Source: Akkermansiaceae bacterium
GTDB lineage: Bacteria; Verrucomicrobiota; Verrucomicrobiia; Verrucomicrobiales; Akkermansiaceae
Direction: 5' to 3'
DNA length: 50,271 nucleotides
NCBI GenBank assembly: GCA_025457665.1
Contig: JALOTY010000020.1
Coordinates: 1 to 50,271, forward strand
Made by a program: the position numbers and the translations under genes. The notes beneath the pieces were generated by a model that saw nothing but the letters and a program-made list of their open reading frames with translations, ran no database searches and was not told the origin of the DNA. The stretch's first letter is position 1; each line of letters opens with the position of its first letter. Of the stretch, positions 36,501-43,605 are shown one piece after another.

Positions 36501-37672
36501 GTCGTGGTGCTCCCGGAGTCCACAGCACAAAATGCCGAGAATACCGGCGGCGTGGTCCCGGTGGTGTAGAATCGGTAGGCGCCGAAGTTGTTGGTGCCAT
36601 TGCTTGCCGTCAGGGCCACACGCGCGTTCCCTCCTGCGGGAACCGAAACCGAGTTCGAAACATAGGAAGTGGCACTGCTACGATAATCATAGTTGACCGT
36701 GATGGCCGTAGTCCCCGGGTTGTAGAGAAAGACCGAGGTGACATAGCCCGATGGCGTCGACACGGGCGCGTAGTAACTTGAACCCCACCGATACGTGGGC
36801 AGCAGTGAAGTGTCACGACTCTGATAGGTGGAGCCGATCCTCCCGGTGAAAAGAATCACCTGCACCGGTCTGTCAGAGGAAACCCGACCACCCGCATTCA
36901 CATCATTGACGTAATGAGTCTCCCCTTCAGCCAGTGTCACGTTCTGTTCGGGGTTGCCATCGTTGTCGGCATCGATCTCCACCGTGGCCCCGCCGGGCCC
37001 TGCCATGATGGAAATCGCGGTGTAACTGAAGATGTCGGCATCCCAGGTCAGCGAAGCTGTCGCCGTGGTCGTCGGCATGTTCACCCCCACCGGCACGCGA
37101 TACTCCGTCCCCCACAGACCGCGTTCGAAGACTTCGACACAGCCGCCCAGCAGGGTGTTGGTGGAGGCGGGGAAGGTCGTCTTGGTCAGCGAAATCGGCT
37201 TGTAGGATGCCACCTTGTCCCTCGCATCGAAATCGAGAACGGAGCTCAAGGTCGTGGAGTTGACGAAGTTTCTCAGACTGAAGACCGTGCCCGCAGGAAT
37301 GAGGTCGCTGGCATTTCCGGGAGGATAGCCGTTAGAGGCATTGCCATCGCCAAACACAAGCGTGGTGGACTGGGCCGGGTTGGTGATCTCCTTTTCATAA
37401 CCATCTTCCCAGTGGTCATAGTAGATCACGGTGTTGTCGGTTGCCGCCGAGAAAGTCACAAAAACCGCCTGAGGATCGACCGCAACCGTCGTGATCGCAT
37501 TGAATCCCGCAAGCTGGTCATCCTCGGGGAAGGGAATATAAAAAACCTGGGTCGGCGGAGGGTTGGCCGCAGGCAAAGCAGCTACCAGCACCAAGCCGCA
37601 CAGCAGGGCGTGGAACCACCGAAGGTGTTGCACAGTCGTCGTCACAGGGGGTCGAGGGGGTGGGAACAGCAT
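27572..37672 (-). CDS. Giant SdrD-B / Cna-B repeat surface protein (3,366 aa)
   Basis: Started at the ATG at 37672, which has a GGGAGG ribosome site 10 bases upstream; the GTG at 37711 is less likely. A signal peptide (LLCGLVLVAALPAA) is followed by about 600 residues of beta-rich sequence containing YRVPVGVNM, IDADNDGNPEQ and SSDRPVQVILFTG, which resembles the IgGFc-binding N-terminal domain. About 14 SdrD-B domains follow, each starting IGD.VW.D.[ND]A[ND]G; the last eight are near-identical 126-residue units. Two further Cna-B-like domains, one DUF11 domain (DVAVTKGVNN to ELGNNTDS), another Cna-B domain and about 450 C-terminal residues complete it. There is no LPxTG or PEP-CTERM motif. Ca-binding DxDxDG loops are abundant. 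Probably a long adhesin or cell-surface stalk. Confidence 0.9.
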   Translation of the reverse strand: MLFPPPRPPVTTTVQHLRWFHALLCGLVLVAALPAANPPPTQVFYIPFPEDDQLAGFNAITTVAVDPQAVFVTFSAATDNTVIYYDHWEDGYEKEITNPAQSTTLVFGDGNASNGYPPGNASDLIPAGTVFSLRNFVNSTTLSSVLDFDARDKVASYKPISLTKTTFPASTNTLLGGCVEVFERGLWGTEYRVPVGVNMPTTTATASLTWDADIFSYTAISIMAGPGGATVEIDADNDGNPEQNVTLAEGETHYVNDVNAGGRVSSDRPVQVILFTGRIGSTYQSRDTSLLPTYRWGSSYYAPVSTPSGYVTSVFLYNPGTTAITVNYDYRSSATSYVSNSVSVPAGGNARVALTASNGTNNFGAYRFYTTGTTPPVFSAFCAVDSGSTTTTENQAYDGGFTLVGQSSLTTQVLVSLGIGRDPYSATSPTQNGNPIWLTTAGNGHTPATVYVDYNGDNAGPLTDANGNRYDVALSLRELEQAKIFDPDGDQSGLLAYTLDPSVRIAAAWAQDPSIASPAQPGLDVSTLLPPLREGEGGKKSNLFIDADGDGSISGGDTLEIDIRGVNSARAAIPGPFRVQDSLPSDFVYVPGSTRYRFSVGGNWQAWVAIADDGSGTAFPLDGSGFSVPGTMGKGQQLQVTFQAQVKNYGELSSANVTNTGTVEISPYGLVLAIEWTDIIYGSIGDRLWTDTDGDGVQDPGENGIPNIDVFADLNSNGVWDGNEPKSTTDANGNYLLTGLEAGTYQVRVDFADIIAVNVGYGTTYDLDGHVTQNVATVTLDGAQDRVDADFGYRIGASIGDRVWMDRDADGVQENGEPGINGVRVYLDLNSNSVFEVGEPNTITFGDGNYYFGNLNAGSYTVRVDASTLPVGNSQTYDHNGALDHSATVTLVSAEHRGDLDFGYRGSLSIGDFVWEDANADGFYSLVGSITYAIYNGRVDINNDGASNGSDDGFIGSMRVINGYLDIDNDNGATVDADDDGFFMGYPVINGGLDLNGSGTISTSDDGSAVYEIYEAAIANVRVYIDVDNDGIFDANEPSAITSSTGAYTIGGLYQGSFVVRVDPTTLPASYIGTYDLTSPVTDHRAIVVLSGANRTDVDFGYRNDANLGDLIWNDRDADGIRDAGEPGIEGVLVYIDADGDNVFDQGLEAYDITDINGIYLIDNLSAATYSVRVEFSTLPQGSTQTFDLDATLDHEATRTLATSENATNVDFGYRAAASFGDFVWNDGDADGIQDVGEAGIAGVRVYLDMNGDSVFDSATEPSAITNTSGAYSIANLLPGTYTARIDVSTLPSAFVQTFDLEGALDHAATFSLSAAQTRSDIDFGYSQRVSLGDFVWNDVNANGQQDGGETGISGVTVTVFNAANDTIAGTTTTDSNGAYAFTLMPGTYYLVFETPSGYIRTVTDLGADASDSDGSASAGRSANVTLASGQSNVTVDMGFHLPAAIGDFVWNDINANGIQDVGESGLNGVSVNLFRPGFGPDGIGGNSDDSTAVATTTTSGGGAYSFAGLRPGAYQVNFGSLLGYSRTLADRGADGSDSDADAGTGVTATFAVAAGATNNTIDAGYYQPSTIGDFVWNDLNANGIQDLGENGLNGVPVTLFRPGFGPDGIAGNSDDSAAVASTATAGGGAYSFTGLRPGTYQVSFGVLGGYSRTLADQGAEGSDSDADAGTGLTASFPVAAGATNNSIDAGYFQPSAIGDFVWNDINANGIQDLGESGLNGVSVSLFRPGFGPDGIAGNSDDSTAVATTTTAGGGAYSFSGLRPGTYQVNFGNLAGYSRTLGNQGAGGLDSDADAGTGSTAAFALAAGVTNQTIDAGYFQPSAIGDYVWNDSNANGVQDPGENGLDGVSVSLFRPGFGPDGIAGNADDTAAVATTITAGGGTYAFTGLRPGSYQVTFGPLVGYLRTLADQGADGSDSDADFTTGETATFAVAAGATNNSMDAGYFQPSAIGDFVWNDSNANGIQDGGESGLDGVSVSLFRPGYGPDGIAGNSDDAIAVSTTTTAGGGAYSFTGLRPGNYQVTFGALAGYSRTLSDQGTDGSDSDADASTGSTAVFALAEGVNNNTVDAGYFQAATIGDFVWNDSNANGIQDGGEGGLDGVLVSLFRPGFGPDGIAGNSDDALAVSTTTTAGGGAYSFTGLRPGTYQVSFGALAGYSSTLADQGADGSDSDADASTGLTATFTVAEGETNDSLDAGYFEPATIGDFVWNDINADGIQDSGESGLDGVSISLFRPGFGPDGIEGNSDDSTAVATTLTAGGGAYSFTGLRPGTYQVSFGNLAGYTRTLADQGVDGADSDADPGTGLTVSFAMAAGATNNSIDAGYYQPSTIGDFVWNDSNANGIQDGGESGLDGVSVSLFRPGFGLDGIAGNADDADPVATLLTSGGGAYSFGGLAPGSYVVQFGSVAGFSRTLVNQGSDAADSDASLADGTTVSFVLPPGVVDSSVDAGFYQPGTVSGHLYLDVNGDGNQDPGEPDLADVSVVITDGNGAQQTVVSDHLGNWSAVVPPGPVIANVDEDDPDFPVGAIPTEGDDPTSVSAISGSTVDGGIDGYFVPGSIVGTVQADLDGDSDGDLPLGGVTLTLRDSGGNVVATTTTESDGSYEFTGLPPGSYTVEETDLTGYASVTPNSLPVVVPAGGQGIADFIDEAYADVAVTKGVNNGTPLVGSSVVFTLEASNPGDVDATDVVVTDLLPDGYLYVSASPAGVYDAVTGIWSIGALDVGETVSLQLTVRVQASGNYENTAVIACHEPESELGNNTDSASTTPIPLGSIAGAVWADTDNDNIGDTAISGVVLSLLDASGNPVLDDQGDPVTTVTAGDGSYRFGDLAPGTYRVSQTQPAGHVSLYDVDGANPDLIQAIVVFAGQTSAANDFVEMNSCPDTWSDWKQLHPTELAGGNPDSDRYDNFTEFAFAMAHDSGVAGPWLDGTAWIVRPSVSLPGALEGVFVRPKGAPENVTYRLQYAAAPGEPTLWQEVLITAANSLAVDNGDCTETITLPDLETLTGLTGGSGVVRIEAVLDDNSGAGGIPDGDEDHISHTEPEGWTETSFGLCCQTYNIPYLQESLFTGTVSSVNAQNLSFATEGDLASLIIPGVSYFIEVESGDNEGHRFDVVAAAGQEIQLAVDGDIHAAMAPFNTIAGPLPGSLAGDRVALRRHRSLGGIFPPSEFGAGGSQSTADQVQVYVAGAWRIYWLFDEGDADPGTSRWVLMGDAGMTDQGSIVLPPGQGMFFNNRTAPVPLLSYGEVRTYDFVRPLQAGVNLVGGGYPLVQSPTAARGRDMSIASGFFGSRDFKTADSIYVWNQDHGGVDGYTTYFLLHSTAPQPLLQRWARVGDASLLSRDGENLFEGSRATMIRSRNGIDIHVHPLPWTP
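30317..33340 (-). repeat. Eight in-frame tandem repeats of 378 bp (126 aa)
   Basis: The junction word ATTCC (or GTTCC) preceding each IGD start recurs at 30671, 31049, 31427, 31805, 32183, 32561, 32939 and 33317, exactly 378 bases apart each time. Each unit reads [AT]IGDxVWND...NGIQD...GExGLxGV, then LFRPG[FY]GxDGI and GGGAYSF, then SDSDAD and AGY[FY]QP. Length is fully conserved across eight copies while third codon positions differ. The next unit upstream is 342 bases long and belongs to the diverged part. Confidence 0.93.
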
Positions 37673-37971
37673 GAGTCCTGATCCTCCCGCACCCGGGTGG
37701 ATCAATGTCACGGCGGCGTTTATTATTAACTTTTCTTAAAAGTCGCAAACTTTTATACAAAAATTTGCGATGCCGTACTGGTTTTTCACCTTTTGTCACT
37801 TTATCGACATTTAAAATGTTTCCATGATTCCCTAAATGACTGAAAACTCGTGTTTCCCAGGTTTCGAGGTGGGGTTCAACAAGGGATCGGTGGTGGATTC
37901 GGATGGACTTATCCCACGGAGAAGGCCAGGTGGGTTTGCCTTCTCACCGCCTGCTTGCCCGTTCTCCTGCC
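37673..37971. other. AT-rich intergenic control region of the giant gene and rhodanese gene
   Basis: A gap of 299 bases between divergent genes, strikingly AT-rich (37717-37850) within GC-rich DNA. It holds a ribosome site for the giant gene near 37683-37688, a short inverted repeat ACTTTT-CTT-AAAAGT at 37729-37743, and the longer palindrome annotated separately. On the minus strand TTGCGA and TAATAA are separated by 17 bases and could be the promoter of the giant gene, which is weak evidence. No open frame here looks coding. Confidence 0.65.
37743..37770. promoter_or_regulatory. 28-bp near-perfect palindrome, candidate operator
   Basis: TCGCAAA at 37743-37749 is the reverse complement of TTTGCGA at 37764-37770, and the 14-base centre is also largely symmetric, so 24 of 28 positions agree with the reverse complement of the whole. 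It lies 70-100 bases upstream of the giant gene start, overlapping or just upstream of the possible promoter. It suits a dimeric regulator; no regulator is linked nearby. Confidence 0.55.
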
Positions 37972-38355
37972 ATGGTTTCTCGATCCTTGCTTGTTTGCAC
38001 CGCCCCGTTTTTGGCCCTCGCTGGCTGCTTCAGTGCCTCCACGGACATCGATGTTGCCCTCGCTCAATCCCGGATTGCCCAAGGCTGGCAGGTCCTCGAC
38101 GTCCGCAGCGCCAGCGAGTGGCAGAACGGGCACCTTGAGGGTGCCACCCGCATCGATATCCATGGGCAGGAATTTGCCGACACCGCAAAGCGAACCCTGG
38201 ACCCGGGCAAGCCGGTTCTGATCTATTGCCGCTCCGGCGTGCGCAGCGCCAAGGCAGCCGCGGTCCTTGAAAAGGTGGGCTTCCGCGAAATCGCAACTCT
38301 TCGAGGCGGGATCATCGCCTGGCAAGATGCAGGAGCAACGCTGGTCCGGCCATGA
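37972..38355 (+). CDS. Rhodanese-domain lipoprotein
   Basis: A 127-residue protein from the ATG at 37972. The first 19 residues are a lipoprotein signal with lipobox LAGC (Cys19), so the protein should be acylated and face the periplasm. The rest is a single rhodanese domain: VLDVRSASEWQNGHLEGA, the CH2A/B elements, and the active-site loop CRSGVRSA with Cys86. The loop length (C plus five residues and Ala) is that of a sulfurtransferase. Rhodanese domains carry sulfur as persulfide; a periplasmic role is unusual but known. An upstream ATG at 37903 would remove the signal character and is rejected. Confidence 0.88.
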   Translation: MVSRSLLVCTAPFLALAGCFSASTDIDVALAQSRIAQGWQVLDVRSASEWQNGHLEGATRIDIHGQEFADTAKRTLDPGKPVLIYCRSGVRSAKAAAVLEKVGFREIATLRGGIIAWQDAGATLVRP

Positions 38356-38442
38356 TGCAGCTCCTCTCGAACCTGGGCGAGGCCTAGCCTCTTTCGTGAA
38401 GCGCCACCGCTCCCGGAAAGACGTCGGCTCTTGCTGCTCCGC

Positions 38443-40830
38443 TCATGCTTCCTTCGCCCTTGATGTTGAAAGACCCGGAAGGACGAAAAGCGACACGACC
38501 ATCGACCCGAGAATGCCAAGCACTGCAACCTTCCCCATGCTGGCCAGGGCATCAATGGACGCGAAGGACAGCGAACCGAAGCCGATGGCGGTGGAAAGAC
38601 CACAGAAAACCACGGCCTTGCCTGTCCCGTGCCACACATGGCGCAGATCACCGCCGCTTCGACGCAGTGCCAGCTTGATGTGAATCCCGTAGTCGATCCC
38701 GGTTCCTAACAGCAGCGGAGTCGCGGCGATGTTGAGGAAATTCCATTCAATCCCCCATATCTTCATTCCCGCGACCAGAAGCAGGGCACTGACGCCCATG
38801 GAGACGACGACTGCAACGACTTCCCCGGGATGCCGGAAGATAACTCCCAGCATCACGAGCATGAGTGCCAGCATGGGAAGAAAGACATCAGTAATGTCCT
38901 TTCGCACCAGCGGCAACACCGCCGGTTTCAAGAGAGGCCAACCTGCCAGCACGGAGTGTTCGCCTCCCGCTTCGCGCAAGAGCGCGAGGTCGGCCATGCT
39001 CAGGCTATCCGGATTCTTGATTTCAAGGCTGCCAAGAACTTTCCCGCCCCCTTCCTCATGCCTCAACATCAGGGTTCCTAACAGCTCTGCCGCGGCATCG
39101 CCCTCCGGCATGCGACCAGCGGGCCAAGCCGCTACGATCGGTGCCGCCTCCAAAACCATCCGCCCAAGACCGAGTCCCTCTTCCGAAAAACCCGCCTCAT
39201 CGGCCGCCGCCAAGAATCGCTCCCGGCTGCGCCCCAGCCTTTCCAAGGCCGCGCGATTCGCCTCCATCCTCTCTGGGGAAGGCCACCATTCGAGCGGCAC
39301 ATCCACGGCACCAATCCTCTCCGGCCAGGAAACGGCGAGACCATCGTAGGCCTCCCTCGCGGCTTCAAGCTTGTCGAGCACTTCGGCATCAGTTCCGCCT
39401 TCCACCACCACTCTTGGAGCCGGTGAACCCCACTGGGGGAAATGCGCTTGGATTTTTTCAAACGCCGACATTGCCTCGCTGTTCCGGGGACGAAGCAGGG
39501 ACTTATCGAACTGCACCCCCGGAAAACCCTGGGTCAAGAGCACGCCCAGAGACGCAGCGATGAGGATGAAACCAATGACCCTCGCCACCCTCGGAGGAGG
39601 CATCAGGGCACTCTTGGGGGAGACGGCTTCACGTCCGGCACCGAACTTCGCCACCCATGGCACAAACCACGCGATCATCAGATACGCGCCCCCGGCAATT
39701 CCGCAGGCAACCACGGTCCCAAGTTGGGCGATTCCGGGAAGGCCGCTGAGATTCAGGGCGAAGAAGACCACGGCGGTGGTCGCCGCTGCCCAGCCAATCG
39801 CCTTCATCGTCGCTCGGCGTATCGCCACCTCATCATGCCCGCACACTTTCGCCTCCTGGCAGATGACGGCACCATAATCCACCACCAGCCCCACCAGGAT
39901 CGCCGCGAATCCAGCGGCCATGATACTAAGCTCGCCGTAGATCCAGCCGGCCATCCCCATGGCGATCACAAAGGTCATGGCCAAGACTCCCGACATCCCG
40001 ACGAGCAACATCGGCTTCCTCTGCATGATCAGAAACAGCACCGCGATGAGCAACGACGTGCTCCCTAGGGTACCGCTCATGTCCCCTTCCATCGCCGTGC
40101 CAATCTCCGCCTCAAAAACCGGATCCCCGGTGTAGGAAACCGCAAGTTGGCGTGAATCCGCCCATGGCGCGGCCACCGCGCGGACCTCATCGACCCATTG
40201 CTTCGCTTCCACATAGCCTTCCACCGCACGTGGCGCATCCACGAAAATCAACTGCGCCCTGCCATCCGCACTGGTGAATCCATCGCTCCCCCCTTCCGAT
40301 GCCGACTCGAAGAGCCGCCGCAACGCAGGGTGGTTGAGGAAACCCAGCGGATCATGGGAGGAAATCGCCATCTCCCCGCCGTCCAGCGAAGTGGCGATGC
40401 GTTCCATCGCGGCAGCCAGTTTTTCCTCCACCCGACCCTCCGCGAGGGATGCCTCAAGCTCCGCCATGTCCTGTGGGTCCCCATTCAGCCAAAGCCATGC
40501 AAAAAGCTCGCCCAAACCCTCCGGCTCCTCGGTCCATCTCGGCCGCCATTTCACTTGGGACGCCACTCCCGCCTGCTCGAGTTTCGCCGCAAGCTCGCCT
40601 GCCTCCTCCGCGAGATCATGCGAATCATCAGGCGATTCCAGCAGCAGCACCATTTCCTCATCCCGCGCGAAGACTTCTTGAAATGCCCTCAATCCACGGA
40701 CTTCCGGCATCTCCCCGGGCAGGACCGAAAGCACATCCGTATTGAAATGCGTGCGCGACAAGCCGAATGCCGCCACCAGCACGATCAACCCGGGGAAAAT
40801 CCATCTCCAAAAGCTGCGCATGCCGACCAT
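38443..40830 (-). CDS. MMPL/RND-family membrane transporter
   Basis: A 795-residue protein with about 12 membrane helices in two halves, each with a large periplasmic domain after helix 1 (residues about 30-240 and 410-650). The helical clusters include LLIAVLFLIMQRKPMLLVGMSG, GFAAILVGLVVDYG and, in the second half, LLLGTGIDYGIHIKLAL. The GLVVDYG and GTGIDYG motifs are typical of the MMPL / HpnN branch that exports lipids such as hopanoids or aryl polyenes. The start is ATG 40830 or 40821. A LolA-like gene starts 90 bases away on the other strand; LolA and MMPL proteins often occur together in lipid-export loci. The substrate is unknown. Confidence 0.88.
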   Translation of the reverse strand: MVGMRSFWRWIFPGLIVLVAAFGLSRTHFNTDVLSVLPGEMPEVRGLRAFQEVFARDEEMVLLLESPDDSHDLAEEAGELAAKLEQAGVASQVKWRPRWTEEPEGLGELFAWLWLNGDPQDMAELEASLAEGRVEEKLAAAMERIATSLDGGEMAISSHDPLGFLNHPALRRLFESASEGGSDGFTSADGRAQLIFVDAPRAVEGYVEAKQWVDEVRAVAAPWADSRQLAVSYTGDPVFEAEIGTAMEGDMSGTLGSTSLLIAVLFLIMQRKPMLLVGMSGVLAMTFVIAMGMAGWIYGELSIMAAGFAAILVGLVVDYGAVICQEAKVCGHDEVAIRRATMKAIGWAAATTAVVFFALNLSGLPGIAQLGTVVACGIAGGAYLMIAWFVPWVAKFGAGREAVSPKSALMPPPRVARVIGFILIAASLGVLLTQGFPGVQFDKSLLRPRNSEAMSAFEKIQAHFPQWGSPAPRVVVEGGTDAEVLDKLEAAREAYDGLAVSWPERIGAVDVPLEWWPSPERMEANRAALERLGRSRERFLAAADEAGFSEEGLGLGRMVLEAAPIVAAWPAGRMPEGDAAAELLGTLMLRHEEGGGKVLGSLEIKNPDSLSMADLALLREAGGEHSVLAGWPLLKPAVLPLVRKDITDVFLPMLALMLVMLGVIFRHPGEVVAVVVSMGVSALLLVAGMKIWGIEWNFLNIAATPLLLGTGIDYGIHIKLALRRSGGDLRHVWHGTGKAVVFCGLSTAIGFGSLSFASIDALASMGKVAVLGILGSMVVSLFVLPGLSTSRAKEA

Positions 40831-40920
40831 CCCGCCCCTTCAGCCTGCCGATTCCAAGCCCCAAATCCCCGCCCGCCCATTCTCCTTGCCAAACTCCCGG
40901 GCCGACCGAATTTCTCCCCC

Positions 40921-41553
40921 ATGCGCTTCCTCGCACTCCTCCTCCTGAGCACCGCTTTCCTCCGCGCGGATGTCGATACCGCCCCACTCGAAGCATGGCT
41001 GAAACGGCAGGCTTCCGTCCGCTCGCTGGAGGCGGATTTCATTCAGGAACGCACCCTGCCCTCGCTGAAGAAACCCGTCACCACCCCGGGCACTCTCACC
41101 ATCGCCCGCCCCGGAAAGCTTCGCTGGGACCTCGGCAAGCCCGCCAAAACCATCGCGGTCTCGGATGGCACCACCATCACGCTGTTCGATGTCGAAAAAA
41201 AGCAAGCACGGCGGATTTCGGCCGATTCCTCCCGCGCGAAATCCTTCAGCATGCTCGGAGACAAATCGTTCTCCGGCGGCCTCGAGGGGTTCACCCAAGC
41301 ATTCGATCTGGTGGAATCCCGCATGACCGATGGCATCTATCAGCTCACCACCCGCCCCAAGGATCGATCCATGCGCGGCAAAGTGGGCTACGTGTTTTTT
41401 GATATCGACCCCGCCAAATCCGAGCTTCGCGCGATCGAACTCCGTCTGGACGACAAGTCACGCATTCGCACGATTTTTACCAAGACCCGATTCAACACGG
41501 ACATCCCTGCGGACCGCTTCGCCCCCTCCACCGAGGGCTACGAAGTCCGCTGA
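40921..41553 (+). CDS. lolA: LolA-like outer-membrane lipoprotein carrier
   Basis: A 210-residue protein from ATG 40921 with signal peptide MRFLALLLLSTAFLRA. The mature part begins VDTAPLEAWLKRQASVRSLEADFIQER, followed by short strands GTLTIARPGKLRWDL and TITLFDVEKKQARR, the half-barrel pattern of LolA/LolB folds. It is read as a periplasmic carrier of lipoproteins or lipids. Next to the MMPL transporter it may serve that exporter rather than the Lol pathway, as in aryl-polyene clusters. Its stop lies 16 bases from the end of the convergent peroxidase gene. Confidence 0.85.
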   Translation: MRFLALLLLSTAFLRADVDTAPLEAWLKRQASVRSLEADFIQERTLPSLKKPVTTPGTLTIARPGKLRWDLGKPAKTIAVSDGTTITLFDVEKKQARRISADSSRAKSFSMLGDKSFSGGLEGFTQAFDLVESRMTDGIYQLTTRPKDRSMRGKVGYVFFDIDPAKSELRAIELRLDDKSRIRTIFTKTRFNTDIPADRFAPSTEGYEVR

Positions 41554-41569
41554 AGAAAGCGCCGGAATC

Positions 41570-42922
41570 TCAAAGACCACCCGCAAGATAGGCAAACCGA
41601 TAGTAGGCCTGACCTTCGGCGGGATCCACTGGCACCAAGACCTCCACCGTGCCGTTTGCTGCGGCCGTCACCGGTGTTTCGTCCCAGTCGCTGAGGTTCA
41701 CCGAGCTTTGGAAAACATAAGTGACGTTCGGAACAGCCGTCATGGAAACCCGCATCATCGGCCCGCCGGGATCCGAATGGGGGGTCATGCGGACTCCTTC
41801 CGAAGGCAAAACAATCAGACCCAGGGCACCGCTTGGGTCGAATGGGCTCGACCATTTCGCCGCCGTATAAACCGAACTTCCCGTCAGGGTCCGCAGAAAT
41901 GCGGCGATGTCATTCTGCTGATTGGTGGTGAGGTTGAGCCGCTGGGGTTGGGGCCCGCCCGGTCCGGGACGGGTCAAACGTGGATCGATCCCCTGGACCA
42001 CCGCCGGGATCGCGTTGTAGTGGGCGATCACCTGGGCGAGGGTGGCAAATTGGGCGGTATGCATCATGCCACCGTTCGATTGCCCTCCCGGGCCGACCAG
42101 ATCGCGCAAGGTCGGGGAACGCGTCACGGTGAAGTCCGTTCCACCGCCGATCACACCGACCACCCCGTTGTTTCCCGAGTTCGGATCGATGTCGAACTCG
42201 GGAGGCGCATGACAGCCTGCACAGCCTGCCCCCCCCGCACCCGGAGGATTGAGGAACAGGGCTTTGCCATTGTTTTCACTGGCAGTGAAATTCGGAAAGG
42301 GCTGGCCATCCCCGACTTGGCTGCGACCGACGTCATACTTGCTGTCGAAGGATTGGATGCTTCTGACGAATTGCGCCAGAGCCCGCTGGATTCTTGTCTC
42401 CGTGATCGCTGGATCTCCATAAACCGCCGTAAACAGCACCTTGTATTCTTCCACAGCGGTCAGACGGGTCACCAAATCGGCGAAACCGGGGTCACCCAGC
42501 GTGCCGCTGAATCCCATCTCGGTATGGTCCCGCACGGGTTGGGTGGTTTGCGCTTCCAAAGTCGCGGCACGCTCGTCCCAGAAGAACCGCCGCTCATTGG
42601 CGAAGCGGGAATTGATCAGCCGCATCGAATGCCGCCCCGTCGTCCCAGCCACCCCGACACTCGCTGTCGCCGTATCACTGAAGGCACGCTCCTGGCGATG
42701 ACATGAAGCACAGGATACCGTCTCATTTCGGGAGAGCCGCTTGTCGTAAAACATCACTCGCCCCAAAGTGGCTCCGAGATTGGTGATGGGATTTCCGGCT
42801 GTCGTATTGTCACGGGTGATGTAGGCAGGGCGGGGTTGATTGGCGTATTCCTCGAGCCGGGTGAGGTCGAGTTCGGCGGAGACCGGCAAAGTCGCCAACA
42901 GAAGCATCGGGAGGGTTTTCAT
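41570..42922 (-). CDS. Di-haem cytochrome-c peroxidase (CcpA/MauG family)
   Basis: A 450-residue protein from ATG 42922 with signal peptide MKTLPMLLLATLPVSA; the longer frame to 43141 is not supported. Two haem-binding motifs are present: CASCH at 71-75 and CAGCH in the second half, with GRVMFYDKRLSRNETVSC before the first and DFTVTRSPTLRDL after the second. This is the bacterial cytochrome-c peroxidase / MauG architecture. After the catalytic part, about 80 C-terminal residues (SVNLSDWDETPV) form the small beta domain that also ends other exoproteins in this window. The enzyme reduces peroxide or performs related oxidations in the periplasm. Confidence 0.92.
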   Translation of the reverse strand: MKTLPMLLLATLPVSAELDLTRLEEYANQPRPAYITRDNTTAGNPITNLGATLGRVMFYDKRLSRNETVSCASCHRQERAFSDTATASVGVAGTTGRHSMRLINSRFANERRFFWDERAATLEAQTTQPVRDHTEMGFSGTLGDPGFADLVTRLTAVEEYKVLFTAVYGDPAITETRIQRALAQFVRSIQSFDSKYDVGRSQVGDGQPFPNFTASENNGKALFLNPPGAGGAGCAGCHAPPEFDIDPNSGNNGVVGVIGGGTDFTVTRSPTLRDLVGPGGQSNGGMMHTAQFATLAQVIAHYNAIPAVVQGIDPRLTRPGPGGPQPQRLNLTTNQQNDIAAFLRTLTGSSVYTAAKWSSPFDPSGALGLIVLPSEGVRMTPHSDPGGPMMRVSMTAVPNVTYVFQSSVNLSDWDETPVTAAANGTVEVLVPVDPAEGQAYYRFAYLAGGL

Positions 42923-43045
42923 GGTTTTCGGACTAACAGTTGGAGGAACAAACCCTCGCCATCCGATGGAGTTTCCGGAAAATTCAAGATTCGTTTCCCC
43001 GGATGGTCCCTGCTGGATCTCCGGCGACCGCCGACCTTCAAGATC

Positions 43046-43498
43046 ATGAGAAACCTCGCCGGCATTTTTCTCTCCGTCATGGGGGCCTGCTTCGCTGCCC
43101 CCTCCCTTCTCGCCTGGGTCTTTTTCACTGCGACGGCTCAACTCGCCCTGTCCATCTCGTTCAGAGAACCCCTCTCATTCGCCATCTGGCTCGGCGTCGC
43201 CTTCACGATTCTGTTCTTTCTCACCCTGGGCCACCTCATGGTCCGCTTTGCCTACGGCCTCCTGAGAGACGACGAATCCCCCTTTCGTTCCTCCCGCCCC
43301 TACCTCTGGTTTACTCTCCGCACCCTCTCTTTCCTCCTTCTTTCCACCATCATCGGCAGTGCCCTCGGCTTGTTCATGACCCTCATCAGCAACTCTCACA
43401 ACTTCGTCCTGGCTCTTGGACTTCATCTGATTTCCCTACCCCTTCTCATTCATCTTTACCGGATCATCGGATACCGGATCGATGAAATCGAGCACTGA
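43046..43498 (+). CDS. Hypothetical four-helix membrane protein
   Basis: A 150-residue protein from ATG 43046 (MRNLAGIFLSVMG); the upstream open frame to 42836 is antisense to the peroxidase gene. Four hydrophobic helices are visible: residues about 6-33, 44-70, 89-113 and 120-140, with charged loops between. No family is recognised. It is divergent from the peroxidase gene, 123 bases apart. Confidence 0.65.
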   Translation: MRNLAGIFLSVMGACFAAPSLLAWVFFTATAQLALSISFREPLSFAIWLGVAFTILFFLTLGHLMVRFAYGLLRDDESPFRSSRPYLWFTLRTLSFLLLSTIIGSALGLFMTLISNSHNFVLALGLHLISLPLLIHLYRIIGYRIDEIEH

Positions 43499-43605
43499 CG
43501 CCTCACTCCCCGATTCAACGACTCAGTGGTCAAGGTGATGATAAAAGGACACACCTTTAGTTCTAATCTTTGAGAGAAGCTTGATTGTCAGATGTCCAGC
43601 TCCTC

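Noticed and set aside
41330..42706. Plus-strand frame (458 aa) opposite the peroxidase gene
   Set aside because: The minus strand encodes CASCH and CAGCH haem motifs; the plus-strand frame has no domain.
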